NCBI GenBank assembly: GCA_004293905.1
Contig: RDZE01000015.1
Location: 62,001 to 126,000 of the forward strand
DNA from: Cytophagales bacterium
GTDB taxonomy: Bacteria > Bacteroidota > Bacteroidia > Cytophagales > Microscillaceae
DNA: 64,000 bases
Direction: 5' to 3'
Part shown: in pieces, positions 62,317 through 64,000 of the stretch
Layout: each line of letters starts with the position of its first letter
How positions within the stretch are numbered: position 1 is the stretch's first letter
The notes under the pieces: generated by a model
Database searches by the model: none
Told to the model about the DNA's origin: nothing
The model's input: the letters and a program-made list of their open reading frames with translations, nothing else
Made by a program: the position numbers and the translations under genes

Positions 62317-63156
62317 ATGCGCCGTTTATGGAGTAGAAAAATGTTGCCTTATTATTTAATGGGAAGTGATTTATTGACAAATCTCTTCCCTATTGTAGGG
62401 CTTCTTTTTTTACAATGGCAAGTATTTTCCGTAATGTATTTGTATTGGGCAGATACTTTTTTGTATTTTCTCATCTTCACTATTTGGTACATAGCAGCAG
62501 TACGCGCGCACATAGCACTTAAATTTGCCAATATCATTGCCAAAATTCTTACTTTTTTTGTGGCAGTGGTCATACAGGCTTATTGTATTTTTGTATTCAC
62601 AGGGCAATTTTATTTCCCAAAAGATAATCTTTCTCAAAATATACAAGCCAAAAACTCTCTCTGGGAAATTTCACTTTTTGATATACTTTTCGAAATTTAC
62701 CACTATGCGAGCCAATTGATTCCTAAGTTTTTTTATGAAGAAAGATTATTAGTATTTTCAGCCATCTTATTCATTCTGAACCACCTTTTTGTGTTTGCCT
62801 CTCCTGAAAGAGAAGAAATTCACGAAGGTATTCAGAAATATATGCGCAAAATGGCTTTCTCCACTTTTACGATTATGGTCATTGCAAGTGTTAATGTAGC
62901 CTCTCTTATTTTACACCAAGCGGCTTACTTGGCTAATTTTGCAAACACAGTAGCTATAGTATTTATCTTAATGAAAACTTATTATGACCTCAAGCGTATC
63001 ATCAAAAGAAGACGAGATGAAGAAGCCTTAGAAAGAATCAAACTAACTTATAAGCCCATCATCAGAGATTTTCCTGAAAAAGGGCGCGAGGTAGTCTTTC
63101 AAACGGCTGAAACTACGGAAAAAAAAGACGATGACCTTGGCACTATTACTCCCTAA
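62317..63156 (+). CDS. DUF6498-like membrane protein
   Basis: A 279-residue protein with about six transmembrane helices. The N-terminal block (LLTNLFPIVGLLFLQWQVFS, then VMYLYWADTFLYFLIF) has the NLxPLxGVLxxxW...LYWxE-like pattern of DUF6498. The C-terminal 50 residues are charged and cytoplasmic (KRIIKRRRDEEALERIKLTY). Function is unknown. It starts 4 bases after the gyrA stop and ends one base before the SGNH gene, so the three are probably one transcript. Confidence 0.75.
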   Translation: MRRLWSRKMLPYYLMGSDLLTNLFPIVGLLFLQWQVFSVMYLYWADTFLYFLIFTIWYIAAVRAHIALKFANIIAKILTFFVAVVIQAYCIFVFTGQFYFPKDNLSQNIQAKNSLWEISLFDILFEIYHYASQLIPKFFYEERLLVFSAILFILNHLFVFASPEREEIHEGIQKYMRKMAFSTFTIMVIASVNVASLILHQAAYLANFANTVAIVFILMKTYYDLKRIIKRRRDEEALERIKLTYKPIIRDFPEKGREVVFQTAETTEKKDDDLGTITP

Positions 63157-63157
63157 C

Positions 63158-64000
63158 ATGGCTTTGTATATAAGTTTTTCATTTTTATACTGGCTTCATT
63201 TTATTCCCTCCTCCTCCACGCCTACGCTACCTACTCACGCTGTGTGGAGCGATTCCTTATACTTTATCAATAAAAAGGCGAATGTATTACAAAACATAGA
63301 TAACTGTCGGAACTATGATATTTTTTTACGAAAATTAGAAGGCTTTGATATTGGAAAACATTCTTTTATAAATATAGTACACATAGGCGATTCACACATA
63401 CAAGCCGATTTTTTTACGGCAGAAGTACGTAGTCGCTTACAACAAATTTATGGCAATGCGGGCAGAGGATTTTTTTTTCCTTGTGGTTTGGCAAATAGCA
63501 ACACGCCTCATAATATCCACTTGAGTTATACGGGTACTTGGAATAGTTGTAAAACAACACAACAAAGTGAAAATTGCTCTACTGGTTTATCGGGTTATGT
63601 TGCCACTACTACTGATGAGAGAGCAAGCATAAAAATAACAATAAATAATATTAACAAAAACAATCATAGTATTAAAATCATCAAAGTATATTGCGATACA
63701 CGCGCCAACAATCAATTTAGTATTGCACTATTGGCAGCAGGCATCATTTATAACCCGACAATTCAGCATGATGAGTATTGGGGTTTCGAATTACCTACTT
63801 CAGTACAAACATTTGAGCTTTTTTGGAAAAAACAAAATACATTTCAGACAGAATTTAGCTTGCTGGGGATTTCATTAGAAAGCAAACAAAAAGGACTTTT
63901 TTATCATTCTGTGGGTCAAAATGGTGCTACCTTTGCAAGTGTTTCGCGCAATGCTTCTTTTTCTACACATCTACAAAGTCTATATCCTGATATCGTGATT
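63158..64000 (+). CDS. SGNH/GDSL-type hydrolase, 5' part (runs off the window)
   Basis: The frame opens at ATG 63158 and has no stop by 64000. An N-terminal hydrophobic stretch (MALYISFSFLYWLHFIPSSS) should export it. The mature start leads to NIVHIGDSHIQADFFTAEVR, which has the catalytic Gly-Asp-Ser of block I, followed by RLQQIYGNAGRGFFFPCGLA. The Bacteroidota family with this HIGDSHIQAD pattern acts on acyl or acetyl groups of cell-envelope polymers. The catalytic Asp and His of the last block lie beyond the window. Confidence 0.85.
   Translation, partial: MALYISFSFLYWLHFIPSSSTPTLPTHAVWSDSLYFINKKANVLQNIDNCRNYDIFLRKLEGFDIGKHSFINIVHIGDSHIQADFFTAEVRSRLQQIYGNAGRGFFFPCGLANSNTPHNIHLSYTGTWNSCKTTQQSENCSTGLSGYVATTTDERASIKITINNINKNNHSIKIIKVYCDTRANNQFSIALLAAGIIYNPTIQHDEYWGFELPTSVQTFELFWKKQNTFQTEFSLLGISLESKQKGLFYHSVGQNGATFASVSRNASFSTHLQSLYPDIVI

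Overview
The window looks like a chromosomal segment of a member of the Bacteroidota, most likely Cytophagales-like. The base composition is low in G+C. Promoters fit the Bacteroidota form TTG-N19-23-TAnnTTTG, and ribosome-binding sites are rarely visible. Typical Bacteroidota families are present: PorP/SprF, Glu/Pro-rich TonB, DUF4159, DUF4286, DUF349, and the TPR-SecG and gcvH-vanZ-tonB neighbourhoods. The phylum is well supported; the order is my inference.

Layout. 1-8.2 kb: end of a GH3-family gene, a small cytochrome c, a lone trpF, FHA and holin-like genes, an N-formylglutamate amidohydrolase-like gene, a frameshifted secreted-protein gene, a head-to-tail double D-Ala-D-Ala ligase, an SDR without the usual Tyr/Lys, and a VOC protein. 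8.3-13.2 kb: a minus-strand block with two tandem TonB proteins, VanZ, GcvH, an SDR, DUF4159, a nitroreductase and a lipoprotein. 13.3-18.2 kb: an accessory-looking stretch with an ATP-grasp protein, a sulfatase, a YHYH-domain remnant, a YiiX-like cysteine peptidase, a lipoprotein, and an IS200-like REP-associated transposase (RAYT) next to a strong palindromic element. 18.2-22.3 kb: icmF (fused isobutyryl-CoA mutase) and hslV. 22.4-29.3 kb: secreted and membrane hypotheticals, an S41 peptidase, 3-hydroxybutyrate dehydrogenase, a lone oligopeptide permease and a lone nqrD. 29.5-36.4 kb: surface genes (PorP/SprF-OmpA fusion, FG-GAP protein, TSP3-OmpA protein) around nhaD and an aminotransferase. 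36.5-42.4 kb: information processing (dnaX, holA, mtaB, uvrC). 42.5-49.5 kb: tandem lipoprotein/secreted paralogues, TPR-SecG, DUF4286, WG-repeat protein, NDH-2. 49.5-64 kb: tRNA-Thr, DUF349, pdxH, a 1017-residue TPR protein, a lone etfB, a lone trpE, a secreted caspase-like protease, gyrA, DUF6498 and the start of an SGNH hydrolase.

The genes are mostly short transcription units separated by clear intrinsic terminators. Several genes normally found in complete operons stand alone here (nqrD, etfB, trpF, trpE, the dipeptide permease), so the chromosome seems to have broken up ancestral operons. I found no complete defence system, prophage, CRISPR array or biosynthetic cluster. The most unusual observations are the double Ddl, promoters that place +1 at the start codon, an 18-bp palindrome on the tonB promoter, the RAYT palindrome with a look-alike 5 kb away, and the PorP-OmpA fusion.
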